Positions 1 through 11,530 are shown, numbered from the stretch's first letter. The stretch: DNA of 64,000 nt from Trigonopsis variabilis (GCA_003707065.3 PPXM03000002.1:1550001-1614000), one strand, 5' to 3'. Numbers and translations: made by a program. The notes: generated from the letters alone by a model not told the origin.

Positions 1-186
1 TCCAAGTGCCGTCAAGAGTTCCTTAACCGTGTTAAGGAGAATGCTCAAAAGACTCAAGAGGCTAAGGCCAAGGGTGAGCGCATCAACCTTAAGAGACAAC
101 CTGCTCAACCTCGCGATGCTCATGTCGTTTCCCACGACCAACTTCCTCTCACAATTGCTCCTGTGGCATATGAGACTTACATCTAA
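1..186 (+). CDS. RPL21: 60S ribosomal protein eL21, C-terminal part (5' end outside window)
   Basis: Frame 1 reads from the first base to a TAA at 184-186 and gives the last 61 residues of eL21. The recognisable family signature is KCRQEFLNRVKEN, then AKAKGERINLKRQPAQPR, then the short C-terminal tail that ends the protein in other fungi. eL21 is a structural protein of the large cytosolic ribosomal subunit. The start, promoter and any introns lie upstream of the window. No intron is seen in the part present. Confidence 0.93.
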   Translation, partial: SKCRQEFLNRVKENAQKTQEAKAKGERINLKRQPAQPRDAHVVSHDQLPLTIAPVAYETYI

Positions 187-580
187 ACGTTGGGGTACTG
201 TACATTTACTAAAAATCGTGATGAACGGCTAATGTCTCGTAAGATGCTATTATCCCCTAAATCTGTTTTTTATTTGTTGTCTATTTATTTGAGATCCATA
301 CTGAGCTGTTTGCTTAAGCTCATTTTTTATTATGGTCTTTCTATCATGACTACAACCTCACCGCTCCATCGAGAAGCTAATATCCTGGTTTCTTTGAATA
401 CGCTCAAACTTCCAGTATCTTCGTAGAGAAACCAAATTATTCCTTAACCTTTTCTTATGGTTTTAAATCTAATGCAGACATACCAGGATTTCCATCTTTG
501 TGAATGACGGACCGGTGACACATCAAGCGTCGAACCAGCCTGCCTCGCCTCCTCTTCGACTCACCTAGCAACACTTAACC
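187..580. other. Intergenic: RPL21 3' end and MGM101 promoter
   Basis: AT-rich noncoding DNA between the eL21 stop and the MGM101 start. It should hold the eL21 polyadenylation region and the MGM101 promoter. I see no RNA gene or conserved coding segment in it. Confidence 0.5.
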
Positions 581-1604
581 ATGGCTTTAGGCAAAGTATC
601 CTTGGACAGGCAGATGATTCGATTGATGAATTTTCGGCCGTCGATTACCACGGCATACTCCAGAGCTGAGAGATTTTCGGTCATGGCCCCCAGAAGGGCG
701 ATAAAGCCCACGTATACTCCTCGCGCCTCATCCACAAGCACGAAATCTGCTCGTTCGGAGGCTACTGCTAACGCATCATCATTAAGAAAATCGGAATCTT
801 CGAGTGAGCTAAACATTACTGGCCGTCCAGCGTCCTCCACAAGAAGCGAGAATGGGTCGACAAAAGAAACTCCCAAAGGAAAAGAAACTGGTAATCTACG
901 AGAATTGGCCAATTCTTACTCATTATTGTCTTCAAATAGGCCTAATGATGATGTTAGTATAGACTGGTCAGTGTCTTTTCATGGTCTATCAAGCACACCG
1001 TTCTCGGCCGACGTGTCTGATATACTGATGACCCCGTTGAATCCTGAAGACGTTGAGATCAAGCCAGGCATGTTTTTTGTTTCGGAATTTAAGACTAATG
1101 TGCAGATGGGATTTTATATCTCCCAGAAATCAAATATCGTCGTATTCTTAACCGTGCTTTTGGTCCTGGAGGTTGGGGTCTAGCCCCTAGAAGCGAGACT
1201 GTCATCTCTGAAGGCCTGGTGACTAGGGAATATGCTTTGTTGGCTCATGGACGGTCGGTTCGTGGATGTGAACACTTCCTTACAATTTAGGCTTGTTAGT
1301 ATTGCTCGTGGAGAGCAGCAGTTTTTCTCAACGGCAGGAATTCCAACTGCTACAGAAGGTTGCAAAAGTAACGCATTAATGAGATGCTGTAAAGACTTGG
1401 GTATTGCTTCCGAGTTATGGTAAGCCTCCCGTGACTGACATTGTTTGTCACTAATCACGCAGGGATCCTCGCTTTATAAATTCCTTTAAGAAAAGCTACT
1501 GTATCGAGGAGTTTGTTGAACATGTTCCCAGCAAGAAGAAGAGAAAGTTATGGAGACGGAAAGAAGACGAATGGAGGTATCCCTATGCTTTATCAAAATT
1601 CTAG
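581..1604 (+). CDS. MGM101: Mgm101-type mitochondrial genome maintenance recombinase, 301 aa, 4 exons
   Basis: Exons 581-1067, 1106-1253, 1291-1419, 1463-1604. Spliced, the conserved core reads [11 protein letters not shown], then [71 protein letters not shown] and a basic end with WRYPY. These are the hallmarks of Mgm101, the Rad52-like single-strand annealing protein of mitochondrial nucleoids. The first 100 residues are low-complexity, rich in Arg/Ser/Thr and poor in acid, as expected for a mitochondrial presequence. Yeast Mgm101 is 269 aa. Intron 1 (38 nt) is needed to join the core and starts with GC, not GT. Intron 2 (37 nt) starts GTCGGT. A 115-codon antisense ORF over exon 1 is a shadow. 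Confidence 0.93.
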
Positions 1605-1851
1605 ATATATGTCATTTAAACTCGTTTCCAAGTTGCTCTGTTTCTCTCTCAACTGTTCTATACGATTTAGAATTCTTCTCTCGTCGGATAAAGGTGATAT
1701 CCTCCTTTTCCTCAGATACATATATTTGTACATATTTCATTCAAACAGTTAATTATATTGCCATCTAAGTAATATTACATCCGCAGATATTTTTATCTCT
1801 ATGGCGGACAAACCTCAAGAGCAATAGATCGTGTATGTATCGTTAATGCCG

Positions 1852-1910
1852 ACGCGTTGTCCCAATTAGGAAAAGTAATTGATTCTTCCAACTTGATGGT
1901 AAGCACGCGT
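1852..1910. promoter_or_regulatory. Two MluI cell-cycle box cores (ACGCGT) at the CDC6 start
   Basis: ACGCGT occurs at 1852-1857, about 40 bases before the CDC6 ATG, and again at 1905-1910 inside the first coding exon. ACGCGT is the binding core for the MBF G1/S factor in yeasts, and S. pombe cdc18 is a classic MBF target. Function here is inferred from sequence and gene identity. Confidence 0.55.
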
Positions 1911-3797
1911 TCGCAGACAGCCAAAGCAAAAAGAGGTAAGTCGGACAAACATTGGGGTTCAATTTCAAGAATTAAGCTGATGATATACAGAAGAAAGATC
2001 TGAGAAAGGCTCGTTATTTGTGGAAACAAAAGAACATGAGAAACAGATCCAGACACTATCAAGGAGAAATGATGGAGGCATGAAATTACGTGACAGGACT
2101 GGCCTAAGGAGACGACGATGTCTTGAGTGTAATTATAAATCTAATAATGAAGAAGGTGAACAAGGAAAGCCGAGAAAGATACCTAGGGTGACAAAGACTG
2201 ATGGATCAAGAGATCGCAGAACAAAAATCAAAACTACTGAGAGTGCAGATGATATAGACGGATGCAAATCAGAGCCATCTACTCCTAGAAAGATTAGGTG
2301 CCGAAGACAAGAAGAATCCAATTATACGGAGGCTGAAAAAGTCGAGAAAGTTACAGGTATCCAGAAATATATGAGGAAAATCTGACTTTAGTGCCAACAT
2401 TTATGTCTGTCGCTCGGTTATCGAGATCGCCAAGTCATTTAAAACTGGGTGACGTGGTGAACCATTCTATTTTGAGCCCTTCGGTACCCAAGATGAGTCC
2501 GTTTGGTCCTTCGGGCACAAATACTCCTACAACACCTTCATTCTATAGTCCAGTAAAAGCTCTGTTCCAAAGAGGATATTCGAATGATGAAGTCATAGGA
2601 AGAGAACAAGAGAAAACGAAAATTGAAGAGTTCTTTAAGTATCGGTTGGAGAGGTATTGCAATTGGAAAAGAGCCAGGAACTTGAAAGAGAAGAGACCGG
2701 CTAGGTCAGGCTGTTTATATATCAGTGGGACGCCAGGAACAGGAAAATCATTACTAGTTGGGAAACTTATTGAGAAGCTTCCTAATGAATACCCAGAGAT
2801 TAAGATTACTACTATCTCGTTGAATTGTATGGCACTTAGCAATCCAAATGATATTTTTGGAATGTTATACCATAAGCTATCTAAGGACGAGAAAAAGCTT
2901 TCTACAAAGGAGTACGTTCAGGCGTTGGAATGCATATTCGATTCCGGTAAAGAAAACCGGACATATATCATCCTTATGGATGAAATCGACCAGCTAATCA
3001 CGAAAGACCAAGATATTTTATACCGACTATTTGAATGGGCATTTGATGAGAAGTCTAGTCTCATTATCGTTGGAATATCCAACACACTTGATCTGAGGGA
3101 CCGGTTCTTACCAAAACTAAAGGCAAGAGCATTCTCGCCCGAATCAATAAGTTTTCGCTCGTACACACAACAAGAGATTGCCAAGATTATAACTGGAAAG
3201 TTAAAGGCACCTCCATTTGATGAGACGATGGTGATGCACCCTACGGCCATAACATTGTGCTCCAAAAAGGTCGAACGAGCCAACGGAGACATCAGACAGG
3301 CTTTTGATATATGTCGGAAATCATTTGAGCTATTAGAAGAAGAACTTAGACGACGAGATCCCGAATTGGATCGAAATGAGCTCTGGTCGAAAATCAATCG
3401 TGAAAAACCGCCAATGGTTACAATCTCCCATGTGGCTAAAGTGTGTTCAATCACATTCGGCAACAGCGTGGCGAATCGGGCAAAGGATCTCAACATCTTA
3501 CAAAAAGCTATCCTTTGTTGTTTGGTCAACTTGGAGAAATCCAAAGGCCCAGGGAATATTACGGTCGACGATGTCTGGAACAAATATTCTCTCACATGCC
3601 AAAAAAGTCAATCCATGGATAGAATAAACCCGATTGAATTTCAAGATATCTTGTCTGTTCTCGAGTCTGTGGGTATCATCAATCTCACCCCAAGAGATTC
3701 GATGGGTCGGAGGAAAATTTCTTCTGGAGTCGGACAGATCGACCTCTTGAGAATAATTGGACAGATAGGGTTGCTCCAGCAATTTCTTTTTAGTTAA
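1896..3797 (+). CDS. CDC6: Cdc6/Cdc18 replication licensing AAA+ ATPase, 603 aa, 3 exons
   Basis: Exons 1896-1935, 1991-2356, 2392-3797. The protein loads MCM helicase onto ORC-bound origins in G1. Walker A GTPGTGKS is at about residues 248-255 and Walker B LMDEID at about 330-335. A winged-helix domain follows, and the protein ends in a hydrophobic segment as in Cdc18. The N-terminal 200 residues are basic and disordered, with a full CDK consensus TPRK at T112 and many S/TP sites, fitting CDK-controlled turnover. Intron 1 is 55 nt. Intron 2 is only 35 nt (GTATCC...CTGAC...TTTAG) and restores the frame exactly. S. pombe Cdc18 is 577 aa. MCB cores lie at the start codon. Orc1 is a less likely alternative because there is no BAH domain. 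Confidence 0.93.
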
Positions 3798-4425
3798 GGT
3801 GAGACATATTATATCTTCTTTATTCTTGGAGGGTATCTCCCATACGCCAGAACAGGCCCGGGTATGCTTATTCATGATCTACTATCTATCATTTACTGGC
3901 GAATATAAACAACGGTCAAAATTGAATAGAAGGTAATTGTTGAAGCCTAACATGACGGGCATAGAATTAATGGGTAAAAGTCTGATAATAATAAACTAAG
4001 ATCGTAGCTATTAAAGCGGATATATTACCCCACTCAGGCCACATTTTGGATCCCATTATTATCCTATTCGAGGCTTTCCTCTTGCGCTTCTTTCCCCTTT
4101 GGGATGTTACTTTACACCAGGAAGACTGTAAATGAAAAACGAGATTCGTTGGTAGGCCCGGGATTATGACACATTCCCGAGACCGTTCGACAAAGATGGC
4201 TGTAGGATGCTACTTCCATCAAATGTTCAACAGTAAACATAGCGCTGACGATCGCTAAGATGGGCATCTGGTTGCTAAGGACGGGATGACAATTGAGGGT
4301 TAAACAATACCCCACACTTGATCCGCTGACTCTGGTGATGACTGAGTCAAACTGGTTACCCGGCAGTGTAGCATCCCTTAAGGCATCGTCAATCGAAACT
4401 GCTTTTTTCTTTCAGAATCAAAACA
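3798..4425. other. Intergenic between CDC6 and CAR2
   Basis: About 630 bases of noncoding sequence: CDC6 3' end followed by the CAR2 promoter with AP-1/Gcn4-type sites near its downstream end. A 29-codon minus-strand ORF at 3967-4056 encodes one hydrophobic stretch but has no other support. Confidence 0.5.
4327..4349. promoter_or_regulatory. Gcn4/AP-1-type site TGAGTCA upstream of CAR2
   Basis: A perfect TGAGTCA lies at 4343-4349, 76 bases before the CAR2 ATG, with a one-mismatch copy (TGACTCT) at 4327-4333. TGASTCA is bound by bZIP factors of the Gcn4/AP-1 class that control amino-acid metabolism or stress genes in fungi. A 7-mer can occur by chance. Confidence 0.35.
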
Positions 4426-5718
4426 ATGAGTGCTCTTAATGATAAGATTTCCACCAAGACTGCCCTTTCCTATGAGGAGCAATATTCTGCACATAACTAC
4501 CATCCATTGCCCGTTGTCTTTGCTGCTGCTAAAGGAGCCAAGGTCTGGGATCCTGAGGGAAATGAGTACTTGGACTTTTTATCGGCCTATTCTGCTGTAA
4601 ATCAAGGACATTGCCATCCTAAGATTGTCCAGGCTTTGATCGATCAAGCCCAGAAACTTACTTTGTCTTCAAGAGCTTTCTCCAATGATATCTTTGGTAA
4701 ATTCGCAAAGTTCGTGACAGAATATTTCGGTTATGAAATGGTTTTACCTATGAATACAGGAGCGGAGGCTGTGGAGACTGCAATGAAACTTGCTAGAAAG
4801 TGGGGATATCTCAAAAAGGGTATTCCCGAAAATGAAGCCATTATTCTTGCGGCTACTGACAATTTCCACGGCAGAACGATTGCAATCATTTCTATGTCTA
4901 CTGATCCTGAGGCTCGAAATCATTATGGGCCTTTCTTGCCTAAAGTTGGCCCATGGATCCCTGGCACAGACAAGCCTATCCGATACAACAATGTCGACGA
5001 TTTACAAGAGGCTTTTGAGCGGGCTGGAGATAAGATTGCTGCTTTCATTGTCGAGCCCATCCAAGGTGAAGCCGGTATAGTGGTTCCTGACGATGATTAC
5101 TTGAGAAGAGTGTCTGATCTGTGCAAGAAATACAACGTTCTTTTGATTTGCGATGAAATTCAGACAGGTGTCGCTCGTACTGGCAAAGTGCTTTGCTTTG
5201 AGCACTCTGGTATCAGACCTGACGTGGTCCTATTGGGAAAGGCTGTCGCTGGTGGAATTCTCCCTGTCAGTCTAGTCCTGTCTTCAAGAGATATTATGCT
5301 TACATTCGAGCCAGGTACTCATGGTTCTACCTTTGGCGGTAATCCCCTCGGTTCTGCTGTTGCCATTGCAGCTCTTGAGGTCGTCCGAGATGAACATCTC
5401 GTTGATCGTTCTGCTGAGCTTGGTGAACGTTTCCGAAAGGGATTGGAACCTCTAAAGTCGACGGGTATAATCTCTGAAGTCCGTGGCAAAGGTCTTTTGA
5501 ATGCCATTGTCATTGATTCCTCAAAAGCAAATGGACGATCGGCTTGGGATCTCTGTCTCTTATTGAAATCGCGAGGTCTATTGGCTAAACCTACACACGA
5601 ACACATTATTAGATTGACACCTCCTTTAGTGATTTCTGAGGCTGATATCGATCGTGGCATCGAAATAATTTCAAAAGCTGTTAAAGACCTACCTTCCTAT
5701 GTCTCTGAAGGACATTAA
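4426..5718 (+). CDS. CAR2: Ornithine aminotransferase (cytosolic), 430 aa, intronless
   Basis: This is a class III PLP aminotransferase that converts ornithine and 2-oxoglutarate to glutamate semialdehyde and glutamate in arginine breakdown and proline synthesis. Family motifs are in order: [49 protein letters not shown], and LGKAVAGG with the Schiff-base lysine at about K272, then [11 protein letters not shown]. Full length matches the family (yeast Car2 is 424 aa). There is no N-terminal presequence, so a cytosolic enzyme is expected, as in other fungi. ATG context is AAAACAATGA, and a Gcn4-type site lies upstream. The mitochondrial ornithine carrier ORT1 is 40 kb downstream. Confidence 0.96.
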   Translation: MSALNDKISTKTALSYEEQYSAHNYHPLPVVFAAAKGAKVWDPEGNEYLDFLSAYSAVNQGHCHPKIVQALIDQAQKLTLSSRAFSNDIFGKFAKFVTEYFGYEMVLPMNTGAEAVETAMKLARKWGYLKKGIPENEAIILAATDNFHGRTIAIISMSTDPEARNHYGPFLPKVGPWIPGTDKPIRYNNVDDLQEAFERAGDKIAAFIVEPIQGEAGIVVPDDDYLRRVSDLCKKYNVLLICDEIQTGVARTGKVLCFEHSGIRPDVVLLGKAVAGGILPVSLVLSSRDIMLTFEPGTHGSTFGGNPLGSAVAIAALEVVRDEHLVDRSAELGERFRKGLEPLKSTGIISEVRGKGLLNAIVIDSSKANGRSAWDLCLLLKSRGLLAKPTHEHIIRLTPPLVISEADIDRGIEIISKAVKDLPSYVSEGH

Positions 5719-5998
5719 AAATATCATTATTTGCAGAATTATGAATGTAAATTAAATTCAAGTCTTATAAAAGGCTATGCACATCGATGTATAAAACGAT
5801 TACTCCTCAATTCGCGTTCCTACCTGAAAAGGTTGCTTTTCTCGCGTAAACTTTTAGATTTCAGTGTCAAATGAAACCGAAGTGAATGATAAATTATGCG
5901 GAAAATTCATTGGAATTAATCGTCACGCAGTATTCGAGCTGGTCACGAGGACTCAAGGTGGTAGCGCGACCGTGAAGACCGAAAACACGACCGATCAA

Positions 5999-8499
5999 AT
6001 GGATCAAACTCGTATGGATAGGTTCAGTGATAATTTCTGGACGAGTGATTATGTGACTGGTGAGAAAACAGGCTAACTGATGTTGACAACGATAGGAACC
6101 AAGGTCCTTTTCGACAAACTGAAACAGGTAAATCAGACACGGCCGGGACAAAGGAGTTAATTAGCTAGGGATGTAAAGAAAATGAGCAGGTTCTGAGACT
6201 CGCGCGACTTCGAGCAGAGAGCGAAGAACAATATGGACAAAGGTTGAGGGCAATTGAAAATAACGGGCTTTTGGGAGGGGAAGGGTTCCATGTGGACGAA
6301 GGGGCCAGTCTACGAAAAGCTTATGAAGGAGTAGTTAAGGAGATGGGTGAAGAAGGACGAAACCATGAACTTGTTGCTAGAAATATTCGATCTACTATAT
6401 TGAAGCCGTTTGGAGAATGGGCGAAAGAACATGAGTTTCGGATACATCGCAGTGAACTATATTTGGACCAACGATTGAAAGACTACACGAAGCAACTCAA
6501 AACCGTGGAAAAATGCCAACTGAAATATTACAACAAGTGTCGCTTAATTGATGAAGGAGAAAATGGCGAGGTTGCTCAAGACTCTCGTAATGAAGAACTT
6601 AGCAAAAGCAACTCAGAATCTTCGATGAATGAACCTATACAATTAGGCCAAGAGGTTTACGGAGTCCATGAAGCACAGGTCTTATTGAATCGAATGATCC
6701 AAGAAATTGATCAAAAGCAAGTCAAGATTCTAGGATCTTACAAGAAAGACCATGTTATTACTGGAGCAGAGATGATACTTTGGCTAAATAAAAATCTTAA
6801 ACTCAGCTTGCCTGAAGCTGAAATATTTGGACAGGATTTACTGAATAATGGGTTATTGCGACAGACAGGATCAGTTGGAAATAAATTCATCAACAGCTCG
6901 GTAATGAATTACCAGTGGAAAAATGAAGCATACAAACTAGCAGGATTGGGCCACTTGTATAAAGCGAAAGACGTTCCAGAATTAGTCGGTGATTATATTG
7001 GAGGGATTGTCAATTCCATTAATGAAGAGCCGAAACTGAAAAATAAGCGACAAGTCGAAGAAGCAGATGCAAAATACAGACATGAGATTGATCGTTTGGA
7101 TGATCTTCGATGTGATTTGGAAGAACATTTGGTGGATTACTTCAAATTTCTGGAGCAATGTGAGCTCGATAGATTGAAGGCCATCAAATCTGTATTATTG
7201 GATCTTTCTGCGTCTATTTCTAATGTGCTACCTACCACGCAGGCTACCGTGGATAATATGTTATTATACCAAGAAACAGTCAGTCCCCTTAATGACCTTC
7301 GATTCCTAATTGAGTCTTACAAAGTAGGCCACTTCTTACCTCGCGTTGTTGCTTATGATAACTATTACGGGCTGACCTCTGACCAGACTTTCGGTGTGGA
7401 TTTGGAGTTTCGAGCACATGCCGATCATAAGAAGGTTCCATTGCTAGTGTCTTCCATTTTGAGTTATATGGATCTAGCTTATCCCCAGCTATCAAATGAC
7501 GAGTTACGTTGGCAAGTCTGGCTGATCGACGTTTCGCTCAAATCAACTCATAAACTTCGAAAAGATCTCAACAGGGCAGAACCCATAGATCCAAGTGTAT
7601 ACTCAAATTTCTCATTACCCGTGGTTGCAAGCGTCTTGAAGCTGTATTTCTTGGAGCTTCCTCACTCTTTGATACCTTCATCCATGTACGACCTATTCCG
7701 GACACTTTATTCCAATCATGGCTCAGAGTCAGACTCAGCGTCTCGAATTCTGGCTATCCAGAACATCCTGTCACGCCTTCGACTTTGTAATTTGGCTACT
7801 CTAGATGCTTTAATGACTCACTTCGCTCGACTGATCGAACTAACCAGTGCATCCGATGAAGTTAAGGTCAACTTAAGTCAAACAGTGGCTCGGTTCCTTA
7901 TAAGGCCACAATCCCCCTCATCGATATCTTTAGATGATCGCCATAGTTATCGGTTAGTTCTTGACTTACTCAATTACAGGTCTCAAATTTTTCCTGAGCT
8001 AAAGCGTCTCCACCACCGTTCGGAACATCGACCACCGCGATTATCAACTGATTCAAAAAGCAAATCCCTCAAATCTGCTGGATCATTGTCTCCTGGTGCC
8101 TCGGAAACTCTTAGTGTTCGGGGTCTTGTCGATCCCTGTACTCCTACAATGGCAGTCCCGAGCGCTCTTGCCACATACCTTTCTCCAACAAAAATTGACC
8201 AAAGCCCGGGAGTAATTTCGGTTCAATTTTCTCCTTCGCATCCCACGCATTCTTCTCCTCCTCTTTTACCTTCCTCAGCCGACGATCTTTCGTCGAGTCT
8301 GGAACGTCTAGACATCAAGACACCCGAAGCATCTATAGAGACTGATAGCATGGTTCAAGCTATTGAACCAGCTGAAGAGATTGATGAGTTCTCACTCAAA
8401 GAAAAAGATGTCTATGAAGCTACTGAAGGGTCGCCTGCTGCTGGACGGACTCGGCCCAGAAGTTTGACTTCAAACTCTTACTCCATTGGGAATGAATAG
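5999..8499 (+). CDS. RGD2: F-BAR/DEP/RhoGAP protein (Rgd2/Rga8 family), 807 aa, 3 exons
   Basis: Exons 5999-6059, 6096-6127, 6169-8499; introns 36 and 41 nt. Splicing joins FSDNFWTSDYVTG to TKVLFDKLKQG and ENEQVLRLARLRAESEEQYG, a canonical FCH start. Order: FCH/F-BAR from about residue 5, DEP domain inserted at about 218-290 (VITGAEMILWLNKNL), the rest of the coiled-coil F-BAR to about 400, RhoGAP-like domain at about 440-630, then a Ser/Pro-rich disordered tail with CDK-like sites. This architecture is that of yeast Rgd2 and S. pombe Rga8, which act on Cdc42/Rho at growth sites. The usual GIFR arginine-finger motif is not present; the equivalent stretch reads VWLIDVSL near residue 481. An alternative start is the ATG at 6014. 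Confidence 0.9.
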
Positions 8500-8779
8500 T
8501 TGAATACGTTATCATTCAATTGTTTATGCAAATAAGGGACTAAGGGTGTACGTTCATAGATGTAGCAGTAAAAGCACACAGGCACCTTTAGCCCCAAGAC
8601 AACATCTTACCAACTATTTACTTACAAAATAACTCAACGAGTGAAAAGCTGACCTTCTCGTCAAGTGAACTGTGATCAAGCTCAAAATGTTGAGGCTGGC
8701 TTTGGTAACACTTAGCCAAGTTGAACGTTGCTAGCAAGGAGTAGCTCACTAGCGCTACACTAAAAATTTTCTATCTTCA

Positions 8780-11254
8780 ATGTCTCGATTCTTCGCAAGG
8801 GGAATACCGTCCGAAAGTGAAACCTCTTCTGAGGAAGAGGATTTAACAACTTCTGAGGAAGAAATCTCCTCATCTTCGGAGGAGGAGGAATCTTCGTCAG
8901 AAGAGGAGGCGTCAGAGTCTGACCTTGAAAGTGAACTAGAGTCTGAAGCTGAATCATCTGATGAAGATAGAGCTGCAGGCCCTTCAGGATTTTTGAAAGC
9001 TGGTGTATCCAAATTTCTTCGAGGCGGTTCTGATAGTGAAGAAAGTGACGATGAAGAGGCTAAGCGAGTAGTAAAAAGTGCCAAGGATAAACGGCTGGAG
9101 GATTTAGAAAATGCTGCAAAGTTGATTCAGATATCACTGGATTCGGATGATTGGGTTACTATCTCTCAAGAGTTTGATCGCTTGAATAAGATTGTGACCA
9201 AGATCGGTCCTACCAAGGCATACTTCGAGGCTCTGGATGCAATTGAAGTCAAATTGACCGAGACAGGGAAAGAAAGCGAGAAGAAAATGAATGCTATTAA
9301 CGCTCGTGCCCTGAATACCACGAGACAGCGTCTTCGGAAAGCAATTCGTCAATATTCTTCTGAATACGAGCGGTTCAAGAAGGAGCCCTCAAGTTTCAAT
9401 AAAGAGGCAGGCGCTTCTCCTTCTCCAGGCCCAGCTGTTTCCCTTGCTGACGAGGAAGGATTCGTTACTGTTGGCAAAGCTGGTAAAGTTGCTGAATACT
9501 CCTCGGAGAGTGTTTTCCGACATCTTGTTGCTGTACAGGAAGCTCGAGGTAAAAAGAGCACGGATAGGGATGAACAAGTGGCTATTTTGGAAAAGTTACT
9601 ACCAGTTTGCACTACTCAATTCCAGAGAGTCAACGTGTTGCTACTTTTATTGGCGGCTAGATTCGATCAGACTACATCTAACATGACTTACACACCTATT
9701 AAGCTATGGAAACATATTGTCGGCGATCTTGAATCTCTTCTTACTCTTCTCTTCGCCCACCCAGAGTTTGTTGTAAAGGACACTGCTGAGGCTGTAGATG
9801 AGAACACCAATATTAATGGTGTGCCAGAAAAAGACGGAAAGATTCTTATTCGTGGTGGCTTAGTGGCTTTTGTGGAGCATTTGGATGATGAATTGACTAG
9901 GTCCCTACAGAATCTCGACCCTCATACCACTGAATATATTGACCGACTTCGCGATGAGGCCGTGCTCTATAAAATCCTTGTATTGACTCAGATCTACATC
10001 GAGAAATCTCCAGCCATGTCAGAAACCGTCGATCGAATTTTAGTACGCCGACTGGATCATATTTATTATAAACCGCCTCAAATTATCATTCAGTTGGAGA
10101 AGAGTACTTGGGCTCAGATTCCTGCTGATCTGGATTCGGCCATCACACCTCGTGACACCACGACTGAATCTTCTATTCCTCTTATTCAACGGATTGGAGC
10201 AGTGCTTTACAACCAGGCGAATAATGTGTTTAGAGCTCGATGCATTCTTTGTCACGTTTATCATTTGGCTCTTATTAATGATTATCACAAAGCCAGAAAT
10301 ATGTTTTTAATGTCTCACCTTCAGACGTCGATTAGTACCGCTGACCTCAGTACCCAGGTTCTTTATAACCGTGCTTTGGCTCAAGTAGGGCTCTGTGCAT
10401 TCCGAATGGGTCTCATTACCGAAGCTCAACAGTCTCTACAGGAATTATGTGGGTCTGGTCGCGCCAAGGAACTACTTAACCAAGGTCTGGCTCCCCAACG
10501 ATATAGCCAGCTCACCGTGGAACAGGAACGTTTGGAAAGACAACGCCAGATGCCATTCCACATGCATATAAACTTGGAACTATTGGAATGTGTCTATCTC
10601 ACTTCTTGTATGTTGTTAGAAATCCCCGTCATGGCTCACGAAACTGCAGAGAGCAAGAAGCGTGTCATTTCAAAGCCGTTCCGGCGAATGCTGGACTACC
10701 ACGATCGCCAGGTATTTGTCGGTCCTCCCGAGAATACTCGAGATCATATCATGCAGGCAGCTCGTGCCCTATCGTCTGGAGATTGGACGCGAGCAAGAGA
10801 TCTCATTTGGTCGATCAAGATCTGGCACTTGATGCCCGATGTTGACAAAATTAAGACGATGTTGGGAATCAAGATCCAAGAAGAAGGTCTACGAACCTAT
10901 CTCTTTTCCGCTGGCTCTTACTATAAATCTGTATCAATTTGTACCCTGAGCACACTTTTTGATCTCCCTGAACAAAAGGTTATCGCTATTGTCACCAAGA
11001 TGGTGTCTCATGACGAGCATTCAGCTGCTCTCGACCAAAAGACTGCTTGTGTCGTCTTCCGTCCCGAGATGGAATTGACTAAGCTACAAAGTCTTGCTTT
11101 AGTTTTATCTGAGAAGGCTTCGCAACTTGTTGAGTTCAATGAACGTCAAGTGTCCCATGGTCAAATCGGTGACCAGCGTCTGGATAGAAATGACACCCGA
11201 AGGACGAACGGAAGACGACAAGATTATCAGAGACGACCAGTACGAGCGAAATGA
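8780..11254 (+). CDS. NIP1: Translation initiation factor eIF3 subunit c, 824 aa, intronless
   Basis: This core eIF3 subunit binds eIF1/eIF5 and the 40S ribosome. It opens MSRFFARG, followed by a long Glu/Ser acidic stretch (residues 13-85), which is typical of eIF3c. The family N-terminal domain follows (LDSDDWVTISQEFDRLNK), and the C-terminal PCI/winged-helix region includes MPFHMHINLELLECVYL near residue 595. Yeast Nip1 is 812 aa. The start ATG is the first in frame and fits the family N-terminus. The gene sits 276 bases upstream of the preferred RAP1 start and transcribes in the same direction. Confidence 0.96.
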   Translation: MSRFFARGIPSESETSSEEEDLTTSEEEISSSSEEEESSSEEEASESDLESELESEAESSDEDRAAGPSGFLKAGVSKFLRGGSDSEESDDEEAKRVVKSAKDKRLEDLENAAKLIQISLDSDDWVTISQEFDRLNKIVTKIGPTKAYFEALDAIEVKLTETGKESEKKMNAINARALNTTRQRLRKAIRQYSSEYERFKKEPSSFNKEAGASPSPGPAVSLADEEGFVTVGKAGKVAEYSSESVFRHLVAVQEARGKKSTDRDEQVAILEKLLPVCTTQFQRVNVLLLLLAARFDQTTSNMTYTPIKLWKHIVGDLESLLTLLFAHPEFVVKDTAEAVDENTNINGVPEKDGKILIRGGLVAFVEHLDDELTRSLQNLDPHTTEYIDRLRDEAVLYKILVLTQIYIEKSPAMSETVDRILVRRLDHIYYKPPQIIIQLEKSTWAQIPADLDSAITPRDTTTESSIPLIQRIGAVLYNQANNVFRARCILCHVYHLALINDYHKARNMFLMSHLQTSISTADLSTQVLYNRALAQVGLCAFRMGLITEAQQSLQELCGSGRAKELLNQGLAPQRYSQLTVEQERLERQRQMPFHMHINLELLECVYLTSCMLLEIPVMAHETAESKKRVISKPFRRMLDYHDRQVFVGPPENTRDHIMQAARALSSGDWTRARDLIWSIKIWHLMPDVDKIKTMLGIKIQEEGLRTYLFSAGSYYKSVSICTLSTLFDLPEQKVIAIVTKMVSHDEHSAALDQKTACVVFRPEMELTKLQSLALVLSEKASQLVEFNERQVSHGQIGDQRLDRNDTRRTNGRRQDYQRRPVRAK

Positions 11255-11530
11255 TGTATGTGCATTAGATTGGAGAGAAAGGGTAAATCTGAGCATAAAT
11301 CGTAAGCTTTATGCATATCTACTAGCCCGTGAAGTATTGTAACATTAATCGCCACGGCACACATTGAGTAAGGCTGGGACGAGCGATGCCGCAAACACCG
11401 GGACATTTATGCCATATTGTCCTCTATCATGCGGTATCATCGTCGTTGTTTTGCTCCTCCTCCTTTCCTGTGGCAACAACCTTGTGCAAAATCTCTACTC
11501 TTACCCCCAGCTACACTAGTTTATCAGGGG

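Noticed and set aside
565-912. 115-codon minus-strand ORF over MGM101 exon 1
   Set aside because: It lies opposite a gene with a clear family match and shows no recognisable motif; codon pattern fits the plus-strand gene.
3967-4056. 29-codon minus-strand ORF with a hydrophobic segment
   Set aside because: Small membrane peptides like Ost4 have this size, but no signature matches and it lies in the CAR2 upstream region.
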